DNA from: Acidobacteriota bacterium
GTDB lineage: Bacteria; Acidobacteriota; Terriglobia; Terriglobales; Acidobacteriaceae
NCBI GenBank assembly: GCA_023410055.1
Contig: JAEYQK010000030.1
Location: 9,092 to 73,091 of the forward strand
DNA: 64,000 nt
Reading direction: 5' to 3'
Position numbers and translations under genes: made by a program. Below the pieces are notes generated by a model that had not been told where the DNA came from, did not search any database, and saw only the letters and a list, made by a program, of their open reading frames with translations. Below, piece by piece: positions 35,118-43,707 of this stretch (within the stretch, counting starts at the first letter, position 1; each line of letters opens with the position of its first letter).

Positions 35118-35885
35118 ATGAGCGCAATTCTGGAAATCAAGAACCTGCACGCGAGTGTAGATGGACATGAGATTTTGAAGGGTATCAACCTGACCGTAAA
35201 TCCCGGAGAAATTCACGGAATCATGGGACCGAACGGTTCGGGCAAGAGCACGCTGGCGCAAGTGTTGGCGCGTCGCGAGGCGTTCACAGTTACGCAAGGG
35301 GAAGTGCTCTTCAACGGAAAGAATCTGCTTGAACTGAAGCCAGAGGAAGCCGCGGCTGAAGGCTTGTTTATGGCGTTCCAGTATCCGGTCGAGGTTCCCG
35401 GAATCAACAATGCCTATTTCATTCGCTCGGCCGTGAACTCGGTTCGCAAGTATCGTGGCGAAGAAGAGATGGACGCTATGGACTTTCTTCCAAGCTTCAA
35501 GCAGCACATGAAGGCGCTCGAGATGGATGAGCGTTTCCTGAACCGAGCCGTTAACGAGGGCTTCAGCGGTGGCGAGAAGAAGCGAAATGAAATCTTGCAG
35601 ATGATGATGCTGGAGCCGAAGTTGGCCATTCTCGACGAGACCGACTCCGGTCTAGACATCGATGCACTGCGCATCGTCTCTGGCGGCGTAAACGCAATGC
35701 GCAGCCCGAACCGCAGCTTTCTGGTCGTGACTCACTATCAGCGCTTGTTGAACTATATCGTGCCCGACTTCGTTCACGTGCTCGTGGATGGCCGCATCGT
35801 GAAGTCTGGCGGGAAAGAGCTTGCGCTCGAACTGGAAGATAAGGGCTACGGCTGGATCGAGAACGAAGCGGCGTTGACGGCGTAA
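35118..35885 (+). CDS. sufC: SUF-system ATPase SufC
   Basis: 255-residue ABC-type ATPase of the SufBCD complex. Walker A is GPNGSGKST (37-45), the Q-loop lies in LFMAFQYPVEVPGI, the signature is FSGGEKKRNEI, and Walker B LAILDETDSGLD, all in the SufC form. AAGGATG gives the ATG region a weak ribosome site. The 123-base gap after sufB holds two palindromic repeats. Confidence 0.96.
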   Translation: MSAILEIKNLHASVDGHEILKGINLTVNPGEIHGIMGPNGSGKSTLAQVLARREAFTVTQGEVLFNGKNLLELKPEEAAAEGLFMAFQYPVEVPGINNAYFIRSAVNSVRKYRGEEEMDAMDFLPSFKQHMKALEMDERFLNRAVNEGFSGGEKKRNEILQMMMLEPKLAILDETDSGLDIDALRIVSGGVNAMRSPNRSFLVVTHYQRLLNYIVPDFVHVLVDGRIVKSGGKELALELEDKGYGWIENEAALTA

Positions 35886-35954
35886 GCATCATCACCCCGC
35901 TGAAGCCAAAAGCGGGCTTGAACGGGGCACCTTCGGAATTCATAGGTAAGACGA

Positions 35955-37310
35955 ATGGCGATAGCGACAAAGCAGGAATTGCAGAACTATCTTGAGTTGT
36001 TCGAGTCTTTCGAGAAGCGAACATCAGGGCCGGAATACGTGCGGAAGCTCCGGCAGGATGCATTCGCGCGCTTCTGGGAATTGGGGTTTCCGACGCTGAA
36101 GGATGAAGACTGGCGCTTCACGAGTCTGGCGCCGATCGCGTCCCAGAATTTCGAATTGCCACTCCCGGCCCGAGTCACGCTTGAGCAGGTCGACGCCATG
36201 GCGGCGCCGTTCGCGAATCGCATTGTTTTCGTGAACGGCCGGTTCGCGCCGGGACTCTCGTCCACCGGCGCGCTGCCAAAGGGCGTCACTGTAGCCAGTC
36301 TGGCTGATTCGCTGACGAACCCACTCCTGCAGCGGCACCTGGCGGAGCACGAGGACTTCCGCAACGAGGCGTTCACAGCGTTGAACACGGCTTTCATCGA
36401 CGACGGGGCGTTCGTTCACGTAAAGCGCGGCATTGTTGCAGAGCAGCCGATCTATGTGCTGTACGTTTCCACGGGCGATTCCCCGCAGCTGATCAATCCG
36501 AGGAACCTGATCGTCGCTGACGAGCAGAGCCAGGCTGTTGTGGTCGAGGACTACGTTTCCCTTAGGACTGCCGGACAGGAGTCCGGCGCTACTCTCTCGA
36601 ACGTAGTAACGGAACTCGTCGCAGCAGACGACGCCGTGATCTCGCATTACATGATCGAGCGTGAGGACACGCGATCCATTAACGTCTCGACACTAAGTAT
36701 CCGGCAGGGGCGGAACGCGAACGTCGATTCGCACTCGATACTTACGGGAGGAGCGCTGGTCCGGAACAATGTGCACCCGGTGCTCGCGGGCGAGGGCGCT
36801 GACTGCCTGATCAATGGCCTGTTTGTCGGGAACGGACGCCAGCACCTCGACAACTACATGAAGGTCGAACATGCATCCCCGCACTGCAACAGTCGTCAGT
36901 TCTACAATGGCATTCTAGATGGGCATTCCCGGGGCGTGTTTCACGGGCGGATCATCGTCCACAAAGACGCCCAGAAGACCGATGCCAAGCAGACGAACCG
37001 CAACCTGCTGCTCTCGGACGACGCGCAGATCGACACGAAGCCGCAGTTGGAAATCTATGCCGATGACGTGAAGTGCACGCATGGCGCGACAATCGGCCAG
37101 ATCGATGAAGAAGCTTTGTTCTACATGCGTTCGCGCGGTATTCCCGACGCGGAGTCGCGGCGGTTGCTGCTGTTCGCCTTTGCGGGCGAGTGTCTGGAAC
37201 GCATGAAACCCGGCCCGGTGCTGGAGTGGCTGAAACATGCATTACCAGCGTGGCTGCCCATGGGAACATCCCCACGTCAGCTTCTCGAACGTGGGGCACC
37301 GAGCAAGTAA
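35955..37310 (+). CDS. sufD: Fe-S assembly protein SufD
   Basis: 451 residues. The central beta-helical part carries DFRNEAFTALNTAFIDDGAF, ISHYMIEREDTRSINVSTLS, and KVEHASPHCNSRQFYNGILDG, and the C-terminal YADDVKCTHGATIGQIDEEALFY with the conserved Cys-Thr-His motif, as in SufD. Two short stretches are encoded by palindromic repeats: TAGQESGATL around 36570-36593 in a loop after YVSL, and the last ~20 residues (37261-37307). Both look like insertions tolerated in a loop and at the C-terminus. The ATG follows sufC by 69 bases. Confidence 0.95.
   Translation: MAIATKQELQNYLELFESFEKRTSGPEYVRKLRQDAFARFWELGFPTLKDEDWRFTSLAPIASQNFELPLPARVTLEQVDAMAAPFANRIVFVNGRFAPGLSSTGALPKGVTVASLADSLTNPLLQRHLAEHEDFRNEAFTALNTAFIDDGAFVHVKRGIVAEQPIYVLYVSTGDSPQLINPRNLIVADEQSQAVVVEDYVSLRTAGQESGATLSNVVTELVAADDAVISHYMIEREDTRSINVSTLSIRQGRNANVDSHSILTGGALVRNNVHPVLAGEGADCLINGLFVGNGRQHLDNYMKVEHASPHCNSRQFYNGILDGHSRGVFHGRIIVHKDAQKTDAKQTNRNLLLSDDAQIDTKPQLEIYADDVKCTHGATIGQIDEEALFYMRSRGIPDAESRRLLLFAFAGECLERMKPGPVLEWLKHALPAWLPMGTSPRQLLERGAPSK
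36570..36593 (-). repeat. Palindromic repeat, family A, inside sufD
   Basis: GCCGGACAGGAGTCCGGC followed by GCTACT, one base off the copy at 35075 and in the same orientation. It is translated in frame as part of SufD. Confidence 0.82.
37270..37300. repeat. Palindromic repeat, family B, at end of sufD
   Basis: CCCCACGT (37270-37277) and ACGTGGGG (37289-37296) form a perfect eight-pair stem, followed by CACC. It shares GTGGGGCACC with 35031-35040 and supplies the last codons of sufD. Confidence 0.7.
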
Positions 37311-37320
37311 ACGGATCATC

Positions 37321-38592
37321 ATGAGCGCACTCAATCAAGTATCGATCGAATCAGCACGAAGCCGGCCCGCCGCTGACTTCAACGTTTATCGCATCCGCGA
37401 GGACTTTCCAATTCTGAAGCAGCAGGTGCACGGAAAGCCACTCGTGTATCTCGACAATGCTGCGACGACGCAGAAGCCTCGCGCGGTAATCGACGCGCTG
37501 GCATGCTTCTATTGTGCCGAGTGCTCGAACATTCACAGAGGCGTACATGCGCTCTCGGAACGAGCCACGCAGGAGTACGAGAATTCACGCGAGCAGATAC
37601 GTGCGTTCATCAACGCCGGACGGACGTCAGAAGTGATCTTTGTACGCGGTGCGACTGAGGCCATAAACCTCGTCGCCAGCAGCTACGGACGGAAGGTGCT
37701 GAAGGAGGGCGATGAGGTCATCATCTCCGCCATGGAGCACCACTCCAACATCGTTCCGTGGCAGATGGTGTGTGAACAGACTGGGGCGAAGCTGCGGGTG
37801 ATACCGATTAGTGACGCGGGCGAGCTGCTGATGGACGAGTACGAAAAGCTGCTCGGTCCGCGTACGAAGTTCGTGGCGATCTCGCATATGTCGAACGCGC
37901 TGGGAACGATTAACCCGGTGCGCGAGATCATCGCGAAGGCGCACACCTACAACGTACCCGTACTGGTCGATGGCGCGCAGGCTGTGTCTCACACCAAAGT
38001 TGATGTTCAAGCGCTCGATGCTGATTTCTACGTCTTCAGCGGGCACAAGCTGTATGGACCCACGGGAGTTGGGATTTTGTATGGCAAGGAGAAGTTCCTT
38101 GACGCCATGCCTCCTTACCAGGGCGGCGGAGACATGATCCGCTCCGTTACGTTCGAAAAGACTACATACGCGCCACTGCCAGCGAAGTTCGAAGCGGGTA
38201 CGCCGAACATCTCGGGCGGCATCGGGCTGGGGTCGGCCATAGGCTATGTGACGCAGATCGGTTTCGAAAGCATTGCGGCCCACGAGGCGGATCTGCTGGC
38301 GCGTGCCACAGATGCGGTGCAGAGCGTCCCGGGCGTTCGCGTTATCGGGACTGCTCGGCACAAAGCGTCGGTGCTGTCATTCGTCATGGATGACGTGCAT
38401 CCGCACGACATTGGGACGATTCTGGATCAGCAGGGTGTGGCCATTCGTACTGGGCACCATTGCGCGCAGCCGGTCATGCAGCGATTTGGGATTCCTGCGA
38501 CGGCCCGTGCCTCGTTCGCTATGTACAACACGTTTGAAGAAGTGGATGCACTCGTGCGGGCGCTGCACAAAGTTCGGGAGGTCTTTGCCTGA
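37321..38592 (+). CDS. sufS: Cysteine desulfurase SufS
   Basis: 423-residue group II cysteine desulfurase that delivers sulfur for cluster assembly. PLP binds K243 in FSGHKLYGPTG, the catalytic cysteine is C381 in RTGHHCAQP, and EHHSNIVPWQ and DGAQAVSH supply further cofactor contacts. ATG 37321 was chosen over an earlier in-frame ATG at 37237, which lies within sufD. Its stop overlaps the sufU start. Confidence 0.96.
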   Translation: MSALNQVSIESARSRPAADFNVYRIREDFPILKQQVHGKPLVYLDNAATTQKPRAVIDALACFYCAECSNIHRGVHALSERATQEYENSREQIRAFINAGRTSEVIFVRGATEAINLVASSYGRKVLKEGDEVIISAMEHHSNIVPWQMVCEQTGAKLRVIPISDAGELLMDEYEKLLGPRTKFVAISHMSNALGTINPVREIIAKAHTYNVPVLVDGAQAVSHTKVDVQALDADFYVFSGHKLYGPTGVGILYGKEKFLDAMPPYQGGGDMIRSVTFEKTTYAPLPAKFEAGTPNISGGIGLGSAIGYVTQIGFESIAAHEADLLARATDAVQSVPGVRVIGTARHKASVLSFVMDDVHPHDIGTILDQQGVAIRTGHHCAQPVMQRFGIPATARASFAMYNTFEEVDALVRALHKVREVFA

Positions 38593-39041
38593 TGCCAGAC
38601 CTTCGTGAGCTGTATCAGGACTTGATCCTCGACCACAGCAAGAAGCCACGGAATTATCGCGAGATGCCGGGTGCCAACCGCAAGGTGGAAGGCTTCAATC
38701 CGCTATGTGGCGATCACTTCACGGTGTATCTGGAGATGGACGGCGACAACGTCAAGGACGTCAGCTTTCAGGGTTCCGGCTGCGCGCTGTCGAGGGCTTC
38801 TGCGTCGATGATGACGCAGGTACTGAAAGGCAAGAACAAGGCCGATGCCGAGCAGTTGTTCACTCGTTTTCATGATCTGGTAACCGGCAAGACGCAGAAC
38901 GGCAATGCAGAGGAGTTAGGGAAGCTTGCCGTCTTTTCGGGCGTAAGCGAGTTCCCTGTTCGCGTGAAGTGCGCCTCTTTGGCGTGGCACGCTATGAAGG
39001 CAGCCCTGGAGGGCGAGGCAGAACAGATCAGCACGGAATGA
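38592..39041 (+). CDS. sufU: SufU, zinc-dependent sulfur transfer protein
   Basis: 149 residues with the IscU-like ligands C39 (NPLCGDH, with D41), C64 (GSGCALSRAS) and C127 (RVKCAS). The ~20-residue insertion between C64 and C127 relative to IscU is the SufU mark. SufU accepts sulfur from SufS, replacing SufE. The gene overlaps the end of sufS by one base, and its stop is the first part of the TGATCGGG repeat. Confidence 0.94.
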   Translation: MPDLRELYQDLILDHSKKPRNYREMPGANRKVEGFNPLCGDHFTVYLEMDGDNVKDVSFQGSGCALSRASASMMTQVLKGKNKADAEQLFTRFHDLVTGKTQNGNAEELGKLAVFSGVSEFPVRVKCASLAWHAMKAALEGEAEQISTE

Positions 39042-39112
39042 TCGGGTGATTTCGTGATCGGGTGATCCGGTGATCGAATCGGGTCATCTGGTCATCGCGC
39101 AATCGGGTCATT
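39039..39112. repeat. Degenerate tandem repeat based on TGATCGGG
   Basis: Between sufU and sufT the sequence consists of variants of GTGATCGGG and GGGTCATC (e.g. TGATCGGGTGATTTCGTGAT), first in one orientation, then in the other. The first unit starts in the sufU stop codon. No coding sense is seen. Confidence 0.7.
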
Positions 39113-39128
39113 GGAGAGAATCAGAGCT

Positions 39129-39674
39129 ATGGAGTACGGGCAGCCAATCACAATCGCACGGGATGTCCCAGTAGTAGAAATTCCGAGCGGGTATCAGGGC
39201 ACTTTGCCATCCGGTAAATCCGTACGGATCGTTCAGACGCTTGGCGGCGATTACACGGTCATCACCGATGACGGCCACATGCTTCGGATTGCTGGCAAGG
39301 ACGCCGATGCCATTGGCGAGAAACCCACGCAGGCGGCGTCCACGGGTGGCGCTTACGGCGAGTTCAGTGCCGAGGCAGTGTGGGACCAACTGCGACTTGT
39401 CTATGACCCTGAGATTCCGGTCAACGTCGTGGATCTCGGGCTTATTTACGGCATAGATATTTCGAAAGCCGAAGAGAACAAGCATCGAATCGATATCAAG
39501 ATGACCATGACGGCTCCGGGGTGCGGCATGAGCGACATTCTGAAAACCGACGCTCACAACAAAGTGGCGATGCTGCCGAACATCTCCGAAGTCAACGTCG
39601 AAGTCGTTTTTGATCCGCCGTGGACGCCGGAGCGAATGTCCGAAGCTGCGAAGCTGAAGCTCGGCTTTATGTAG
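39129..39674 (+). CDS. sufT: Putative Fe-S assembly protein SufT
   Basis: 181 residues from ATG 39129 (a TTG at 39111 is open). An N-terminal beta-rich part (EIPSGYQGTLPSGKSVRIVQ) is followed by a DUF59/MIP18 domain: VYDPEIPVNVVDLGLIYGID and MTMTAPGCGMSDI with the conserved cysteine, then VVFDPPWTPERMSEAAKLKLGF. SufT helps cluster maturation in SUF organisms. It is the last operon gene, separated from sufU by the tandem repeat. Confidence 0.92.
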   Translation: MEYGQPITIARDVPVVEIPSGYQGTLPSGKSVRIVQTLGGDYTVITDDGHMLRIAGKDADAIGEKPTQAASTGGAYGEFSAEAVWDQLRLVYDPEIPVNVVDLGLIYGIDISKAEENKHRIDIKMTMTAPGCGMSDILKTDAHNKVAMLPNISEVNVEVVFDPPWTPERMSEAAKLKLGFM

Positions 39675-39675
39675 T

Positions 39676-40980
39676 CTATCGCCGCGCGCCGGCAGGTGCC
39701 GGACTCGACATGTCGCCTGCCATCCCCTGCCCCATCACGACACGGGCAACAGCGAGCATGCCGATGGCCTGCGCTGCTGGATCGCTCAGTCGCTGAGCGC
39801 GCTTCAGGGCCGAGACAGAATCGACTTGGGCCGCAGCCTCGCTGACTTCCTGGATCACACCGGGTGCGTTCTTCGTCTCGTTCCGGTTATTCCACACTTC
39901 ATCGACAGCGGAGAAGGCAATGTCAAAGTAACGTTCTGCTGTGGGGCGATCGCCAGACGTTCCGCTCGCGAATCCGTGTGCGGCGGCTTCTCGCGCGCGT
40001 TTCGAGGCAGGCATCTTCGACAATTCCGAGGACTGGTCTCTCCCGGTGTTTCTCATGGCCGAGAGCACCGAGGCACTCTCTTCTTCCTCGTGCGGAACCT
40101 CAGCGGGCTTTCCGGCGGTATTGGCGACGTCTCGCGCGATGACGTTTGCGGCTAGCGCATCTTCGTACTGTTTCTGTCCAAGCACCTTCTTCAGGGTGTC
40201 GACAGTCATGTTCACGGCAACGGAACGTTCGGCGCTTTCCTGAAGCTTCCCGAGCCATTCCAGAAGATGCAGACCCGCCTGCTTTGCCACGTCCTTGTCC
40301 ATGCTGCCTGCCGTCTGGGAATACATGGCGGCAAAGTTCGGAGCCTCTGCACGTTGCTTCTCCGCGTCAGAGGGCAACGCACGGAACATTTTCGAGAACG
40401 TATCCTGCGACCACGCCGAGGATGGCCCCAGACGCTCAATGAGGGCCAGCAGGGCCCTGGGCGCAACGTCTCCCTGGGCCAGCGCCGTTTCCAGTTTCTG
40501 CCGGACCGGCTGAGTACCCTGCTTTGGGCATGCAGAGACGATGTTGATCAGGCTCTGTTCGGCCTGGACCACGTCCGCAGCGGGAATCTGTCCGACGAAC
40601 GCAGCCGCGCCGTTGCAATCAAAATGGCCGGCGGACAGTATCGAGACCTCCGGCTTGTTCCCGGAGGAAATCAGCTGTGCTTCGATCTGCGCTCCCTCAC
40701 GAGCATACTTGCGGGCGAGAGCGCCGCTGATCGGTCCGGCGACTTCTGTCGCTGCTGTAAGCACCCGAAGGCGGTCCTGCGGTTCGCCTTGGGGCAGGGC
40801 CACGGCCCAGCGAACTACATCCAGCACGAACTTCTGATGTGCCGTGAGCTTTTGACCGGCAGCCTTTTGGTTCGATCTCGCGGAAGGCTTTGAAGACGGT
40901 TTCGTTGTCGCTCCAGCCTGACCGAACGCCACTTGGGTGCCCAGAACTGAAAGCAGGATCACAGATACGGCAAAACGCAA
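39676..40980 (-). CDS. Exported alanine-rich protein of unknown function
   Basis: 434 residues from a TTG at 40980, nine bases after TGGAGT. It opens a signal peptide (LRFAVSVILLSVLGTQVAFG, then QAGATTKPS). A low-complexity Ser/Lys stretch follows, then long alanine-rich helices without a family I know. The open frame reaches 41052, but there it runs through a hairpin and lacks a signal peptide. Its stop faces sufT one base away. The C-terminus is Pro/Ala/Arg-rich. Cysteines C123 and C153 could pair outside the cytoplasm (positions approximate). Confidence 0.72.
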   Translation of the reverse strand: MRFAVSVILLSVLGTQVAFGQAGATTKPSSKPSARSNQKAAGQKLTAHQKFVLDVVRWAVALPQGEPQDRLRVLTAATEVAGPISGALARKYAREGAQIEAQLISSGNKPEVSILSAGHFDCNGAAAFVGQIPAADVVQAEQSLINIVSACPKQGTQPVRQKLETALAQGDVAPRALLALIERLGPSSAWSQDTFSKMFRALPSDAEKQRAEAPNFAAMYSQTAGSMDKDVAKQAGLHLLEWLGKLQESAERSVAVNMTVDTLKKVLGQKQYEDALAANVIARDVANTAGKPAEVPHEEEESASVLSAMRNTGRDQSSELSKMPASKRAREAAAHGFASGTSGDRPTAERYFDIAFSAVDEVWNNRNETKNAPGVIQEVSEAAAQVDSVSALKRAQRLSDPAAQAIGMLAVARVVMGQGMAGDMSSPAPAGARR

Positions 40981-41005
40981 TTCGCAAAAACTCCATTGAG
41001 ACTTA

Positions 41006-41039
41006 GGGACGATGTTAACTAGTTTAGCAACATCGTCCC
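41006..41039 (-). promoter_or_regulatory. Perfect inverted repeat upstream of exported protein gene
   Basis: GGGACGATGTT (41006-41016) and AACATCGTCCC (41029-41039), eleven pairs around a twelve-base loop, 26 bases upstream of the TTG start. No U tract follows, so an operator or 5'-leader structure is more likely than a terminator. Confidence 0.5.
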
Positions 41040-41162
41040 GTTCACGCCACAACCGAGCTCACCAGTAATTCAGGCTGACCTTGTTCAGCCATGCCGAGAA
41101 TGTCCGATGTTGAATTGTCTGATCCATTTGGAAGGCGACATTGATCTCGTCTACGTGGAATG

Positions 41163-41199
41163 AAACCGGTGCATCGGAACAATCCCGGTGCACCGGTTT
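41163..41199. terminator. Hairpin after DHH phosphoesterase gene
   Basis: AAACCGGTGCA (41163-41173) pairs perfectly with TGCACCGGTTT (41189-41199). It lies 43 bases past the stop of the minus-strand gene. There is no clear U tract. The sequence from here to 41052 holds no gene I can support. Confidence 0.55.
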
Positions 41200-41241
41200 A
41201 GCGATCACTAGGTTCTATCGCGCGCACGCCCAAGAGGCTAA

Positions 41242-42216
41242 TTACCCGCGCCCCTCACGCATGGCCTGTCTCAGTTCGTTCACGATCTCATGCGCCGCCG
41301 CGCGACCTTCTTCGAACTTGTTCGGAGGGAACGAAATTGCACCCACGCGAGCATGCCCGCCGCCGCCGTAGCGCTCACAAATCTTGGCGAGATTCACTTT
41401 CGGCTCCGCTGGAGACCATGGGTTGGAGCCCACTGAGACCTTCGTGCGAAAGCTGCTCTTGCTCAGCCCAACACTGTAAGTTGAGCCCGGATTCAGATAG
41501 TACGGAACAAACTTGTTGTATCCCTCAAGATCCTGATCCGTGATATCGAAATAGACGGTGCCGTCCTTGCATTCCGTGCGTCCCCTCATGATGTCGATTG
41601 AACGCCTATGGCGTTCCAAGAGTGGCGGCAGCAAATTAGCGACGAACGGTTCCTCGAGTATTTCCGCCAGTGGACGGTTGGCCAGCAGTGGTATCAGCCG
41701 CGGCGTAAGGGTCGAATCCTGCGTCGCCTCGATCACCATGGTCAACTTCATGGCAGGCGCTTCCATTTCAACGGCCACCTCGGCACTCTCGTACAGCGCA
41801 CCGTCGATTATGTCGGCCCATTCGACCAACTCCGCTACAGGCTCCGGGTTGAAACCAAAACGCTGTTTCGTGATTGTTGCGAGAAATTTCGTGCAGGATC
41901 GGAAATCAGGGTCATAGAACTTCTTCGTACTCTGCTGCTGTTCAAAGTGCTCGGCATCTTGCGGCGTCAAGAACGCGCTCTGATGATGGTCGAACCACCA
42001 GGTTATCTTCGGAGAAGCCGAGTACTTGAAGTCCACAATGGCATTCTCGTCACCGTCAAACTGAGCCTCGTCAAAAAGAGCACCCGCGCGATGCACCAAA
42101 CCGGTGTACTGAAACTCCGCGCCCTCGCGAATACGTTCGCGATAGAACCGCGTGAAAACCGCGGCCGAGGCCGTCCCATCAAAACACTTGTCGTGGTAAA
42201 AGACCCTTACTTTCAA
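41242..42216 (-). CDS. DHH-family phosphoesterase
   Basis: 324 residues. HDKCFDGTASAAVF and WWFDHHQSAF (DHH motif) form the Mn-binding site, and the C-terminal YGGGGHARVGAISF is the DHHA1 motif that binds the substrate. This combination occurs in nanoRNase/phosphodiesterase (NrnA-like) and related enzymes, which cleave short RNAs or cyclic dinucleotides. Which one applies cannot be told. The first aspartate motif is FYHDKCFDG rather than the common HxxxDxDG. Confidence 0.85.
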   Translation of the reverse strand: MKVRVFYHDKCFDGTASAAVFTRFYRERIREGAEFQYTGLVHRAGALFDEAQFDGDENAIVDFKYSASPKITWWFDHHQSAFLTPQDAEHFEQQQSTKKFYDPDFRSCTKFLATITKQRFGFNPEPVAELVEWADIIDGALYESAEVAVEMEAPAMKLTMVIEATQDSTLTPRLIPLLANRPLAEILEEPFVANLLPPLLERHRRSIDIMRGRTECKDGTVYFDITDQDLEGYNKFVPYYLNPGSTYSVGLSKSSFRTKVSVGSNPWSPAEPKVNLAKICERYGGGGHARVGAISFPPNKFEEGRAAAHEIVNELRQAMREGRG

Positions 42217-42371
42217 ATGACTTCCCTTTTCTGGTTTCCTTTAAGATGCCGCTTCCGCGACCCTCGGCAACCCTGCTCAGAGACTTTCAATACAAAAGCA
42301 AATAGGAATACGCGAGTCGGTGGGGAAAGTCAAGTGGGACGAGAAAATGGCCAGGTTTGAAGCAAAACAAA

Positions 42372-42393
42372 GCGGAGCCCCTAAAGGCTCCGC
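42372..42393 (-). terminator. Intrinsic terminator of zinc-ribbon protein gene
   Basis: GCGGAGCC (42372-42379) and GGCTCCGC (42386-42393). On the minus strand it is followed by TTTGTTTTG, 18 bases beyond the stop. Confidence 0.82.
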
Positions 42394-42410
42394 ATGCGTA
42401 ACAAAAGGAA

Positions 42411-42905
42411 CTAGCCGTTAGCTTGCTTTTCGGCCAAATCACCGATGAAAGGCAGCTTGAACTTCTGGTTCTGATAAGCTTTGACCAACAGAACAACCCA
42501 GAGCACAGTTCCACCGACGCCCAAAACTAGCCACAATAGCAAACTAATAATCCAGCCAATAATCGGAATCACTGCCAAAACAGCGGACACAATCATCAGC
42601 ACAATTGACAGAGCGATCATCGCAATGCTGAAAAAGATGTTTTGGAAGCAATGGAAGCGCACGAACTGTCTCTTGTTATACGGCTCCATCACCAAGAAGA
42701 TGATCGCGGGAATGATAGTAATGTAAGCGATCATTCCGGCAACGTTATCTTCCATTCCACCAGCTGCCGCCTGTGCAGGCGCCGCAGCCGGAGCTGGCGC
42801 TGCTGCCGCAGCTCCGCTCGATTGACCTACCGCTGTTCCACAGTTAGCGCAAAAAGTCACGCTGTCGTCCATCTGGGTACCACACGATGCGCAAAAACGC
42901 GGCAT
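42411..42905 (-). CDS. Zinc-ribbon membrane protein (DUF4870-like)
   Basis: 164 residues. An N-terminal zinc ribbon (FCASCG and FCANCG, C5xxC8 and C19xxC22) is joined by an Ala/Pro linker to a membrane domain of three to four hydrophobic segments (MIAYITIIPAIIFLVM, NIFFSIAMIALSIVLMIV, IIGWIISLLLWLVLG). RFHCFQNIFF is typical of the DUF4870/Tic20-like family. The function is unknown. A terminator follows the gene, which is probably monocistronic. Confidence 0.85.
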   Translation of the reverse strand: MPRFCASCGTQMDDSVTFCANCGTAVGQSSGAAAAAPAPAAAPAQAAAGGMEDNVAGMIAYITIIPAIIFLVMEPYNKRQFVRFHCFQNIFFSIAMIALSIVLMIVSAVLAVIPIIGWIISLLLWLVLGVGGTVLWVVLLVKAYQNQKFKLPFIGDLAEKQANG

Positions 42906-43075
42906 TCTCCCTCCATCAATTCGGCCGAGGGCGCCGCATGAAGCACGCGCCCAAGCCTTTAATTGTCCATCGACAACAAAAAAGGGCCCACGACTTTACG
43001 GCTGATTTCTAAGCTAGCGGGACATTATCATTCTTCAGCAAACAACGCAATCGCTGTTTGAGCGAAACCTCGCCG

Positions 43076-43564
43076 CTAATGCCTGGTGCCCTTTCGCTTA
43101 CAGGGGTCGCAGACGCCGTAAATCTGGAAAGTATGGCGAGTAGGGGTGTAGCGGTACTTGCGGCCCATGTCCTGTTCCACGCGCTCGATTTCGGGGGAAA
43201 AGAACTCCACCGAACTGCCACATTCGGTACAGACCATGTGGTGGTGGCTGCGGCGGTTGTACTGGTGCTCATAACGGGCGACGCCATCATGGAACTCCAC
43301 CGCGCTGGCCAAACCACACTCGGCGAAGAGTTTCAGCGTGCGATAAACGGTCGTGAACCCGATACGAGGATCCTTCTCGCGTACAAGCCTATGCAGTTCA
43401 TCGGTTGAAAGATGGTCGCGGGTTTCGAGGAAAGTGCGAAGAATCTTGTCTCTTTGCTCAGTGTGCTTCAGCCCGACGCGTTTGAGGTGCTGGTGGAAGA
43501 TCGTTTCAGCTTCCCTGATCATCTCGGGCGAAATCGCCCGCTCGTCGACGCGTCTCTGCAGCAT
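43076..43564 (-). CDS. Fur-family transcriptional regulator
   Basis: 162 residues from ATG 43564 with AGGA nine bases upstream (ATG 43639 is an alternative with 25 more residues not typical of Fur). HTEQRDKILRTFLETRDHLS is the winged-helix start, TVYRTLKLF the recognition helix, RSHHHMVCTECGS the metal-binding HHH-CxxC, and YGVCDPCKRKG the second CxxC of the structural zinc site. Whether it senses iron, zinc or peroxide cannot be settled. The gene is divergent from the penicillin-acylase gene. Confidence 0.9.
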   Translation of the reverse strand: MLQRRVDERAISPEMIREAETIFHQHLKRVGLKHTEQRDKILRTFLETRDHLSTDELHRLVREKDPRIGFTTVYRTLKLFAECGLASAVEFHDGVARYEHQYNRRSHHHMVCTECGSSVEFFSPEIERVEQDMGRKYRYTPTRHTFQIYGVCDPCKRKGTRH

Positions 43565-43707
43565 AGCGGCTAGTCCTGTGACCGGCGATCGTACTGCGAC
43601 TACTTGAGCCAGTCCGTCAAGAATATCACCGCCATGCATTGTGAAGCTCGCTTTTCAGTGTTCTTACCGATTTCCAGTCGCGCGTCTTGAACTAGAATCG
43701 ATGTTTC

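Noticed and set aside
41052..41218. Minus-strand frame ending FSAWLNKVSLNYW, like a protein C-terminus
   Set aside because: About 50 codons from a GTG, but it runs through a perfect 11-bp hairpin and has no ribosome site. A gene remnant is possible; I cannot support it.
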